Origin: Desulfobacterales bacterium
GTDB lineage: Bacteria > Desulfobacterota > DSM-4660 > Desulfatiglandales > Desulfatiglandaceae
Assembly: GCA_022013615.1 (NCBI GenBank)
Contig: JAKLQB010000500.1
Coordinates: 1 to 5,759, forward strand
Reading direction: 5' to 3'
DNA: 5,759 bases
Shown here: positions 5,448 to 5,759 of the stretch, piece by piece
Position numbering within the stretch: position 1 is the stretch's first letter
Layout: each line of letters begins with the position of its first letter
Made by a program: the position numbers and the translations under genes
The notes under the pieces: model-generated
The model's input: only the letters and a program-made list of their open reading frames with translations
Database searches by the model: none
What the model was told of the DNA's origin: nothing

Positions 5448-5527
5448 AAAATTCGGGAAGACAAGAGACCCGCATGGCCCCACGGATACCGGATAGGAGG
5501 ATATGCCCGAATTTTTTGAGAAGTTAC

Positions 5528-5535
5528 CAACTCTG
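5528..5535 (+). repeat. Right 8-bp direct repeat (putative target-site duplication)
   Basis: Second exact copy of CAACTCTG (first at 5221-5228), abutting the right end of the 299-bp element. Confidence 0.65.
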
Positions 5536-5562
5536 TGGTGAACTATTACGAATTGTTGCAGT

Positions 5563-5759
5563 TCAAAGGTCGATCTGAAATTCGGCCAAAAGAAAGGTGT
5601 GATCCGAGGGTTTTTCCAATGTCCTGGGTTTAGTATCGATCCAGGCTCTGTGCGATTTTTCTGCCAGGGGTGCAGTGGCTAAGATATAGTCAATGCGCCA
5701 GCCCATATTTCGCTTAAAGCCATTTGGAATCCTATAATCCCAGAAAGTATAATGGCCAC
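5563..5759 (-). CDS. xthA: Exodeoxyribonuclease III, C-terminal part (cut by window edge)
   Basis: Translating the - strand from the window edge gives 64 residues ending at TGA (5565-5563). The stretch WRIDYILATAPLAEKSHRAW and the terminal EKPSDHTFLLAEF match the C-terminus of exonuclease III, whose E. coli counterpart reads LRIDLLLAS and MEKPSDHAPV. The Asp of WRID and the Asp-His of SDH correspond to catalytic residues of this nuclease family. The enzyme cleaves DNA 5' to abasic sites and degrades 3' ends of duplex DNA. The frame is open to the window end, so the start lies beyond it. It converges on nth with a 376-bp gap filled mostly by an inverted-repeat element. The family call is strong despite the short piece; the xthA/exoA naming is a matter of convention. 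Confidence 0.9.
   Translation of the reverse strand, partial: GHYTFWDYRIPNGFKRNMGWRIDYILATAPLAEKSHRAWIDTKPRTLEKPSDHTFLLAEFQIDL

Larger units (their letters stand above)
5229..5527. mobile_element. MITE-like element with GTAA ends and 8-bp duplication, 299 bp
   Basis: The left end GTAACTTTTCAAAAAGTTCG (5229-5248) pairs with the right end (5508-5527, reverse complement GTAACTTCTCAAAAAATTCG) at 18 of 20 positions. An exact CAACTCTG duplication flanks the element. GTAA ends plus an 8-bp target duplication are the IS66-family pattern, so mobilisation by an IS66-type transposase is a fair inference. The right part holds another perfect 12-bp inverted pair, AAAAAATTCGGG (5446-5457) against CCCGAATTTTTT (5506-5517). 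The left and centre are occupied by a nested inverted repeat (5245-5447). No protein is encoded. It sits between the convergent ends of nth and xthA, a site where insertion disrupts nothing. Confidence 0.72.

Noticed and set aside
4204..5527. nth as cargo of a composite transposon formed by the two GTAA-ended elements
   Set aside because: The two elements share only the GTAA tip, their end sequences otherwise differ, and no common outer target duplication is seen.
1..5759. CRISPR array, tRNA or rRNA genes
   Set aside because: No regularly spaced direct repeats, cloverleaf-like segments or rRNA signatures were seen on either strand.

Overview
The window looks like chromosome of a mesophilic anaerobe, most plausibly a sulfate-reducing Desulfobacterota (former Deltaproteobacteria). 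This is inferred from the gene types (a GltD-like flavoprotein ending in a Cys-rich tail, beside an RseC-family protein) and from moderate GC, not from a marker gene.

Layout. Bases 1-1179 hold the 3' part of an FAD/NAD(P)-binding oxidoreductase on the + strand. It runs 38 bp into the end of a convergent rseC-family gene (1142-1603, - strand). A 367-bp intergenic region (1604-1970) carries a candidate rseC promoter and a 225-bp non-coding inverted-repeat element flanked by an 11-bp direct repeat. Next come two closely spaced + strand genes: an M24 metallopeptidase of the Xaa-Pro dipeptidase/aminopeptidase P type (1971-3167) and an EamA/DMT-type transporter (3178-4107) that is clearly more AT-rich than its neighbours. 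The 437-bp gap 4108-4544 starts with what reads as the 3' half of a cobalamin riboswitch, with its B12 box intact and its 5' half absent. A second inverted-repeat element with GTAA ends follows (4204-4515). Endonuclease III (nth, 4545-5186) comes next, with its iron-sulfur motif reading Cys-His-Cys-Cys instead of four Cys. The 376-bp gap 5187-5562 contains a third inverted-repeat element (5229-5527) with GTAA ends, an 8-bp direct repeat and a nested inverted repeat. The last 197 bases are the C-terminal end of a - strand exodeoxyribonuclease III gene.

How it works together. The flavoprotein and RseC point to membrane-linked electron transfer (Rnf/Rsx-type, inferred). The peptidase and transporter could share a transcript. 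nth and xthA are two steps of base-excision repair placed tail to tail. All three long intergenic gaps are occupied by non-coding, hairpin-forming insertion-like elements. All three elements carry the same small hairpin, TCCCGCT-loop-AGCGGGA. The strongest points for follow-up are the His substitution in the Nth cluster motif, the truncated riboswitch beside the AT-rich transporter, and the three elements with their shared hairpin. I saw no convincing wholly new multi-gene system.
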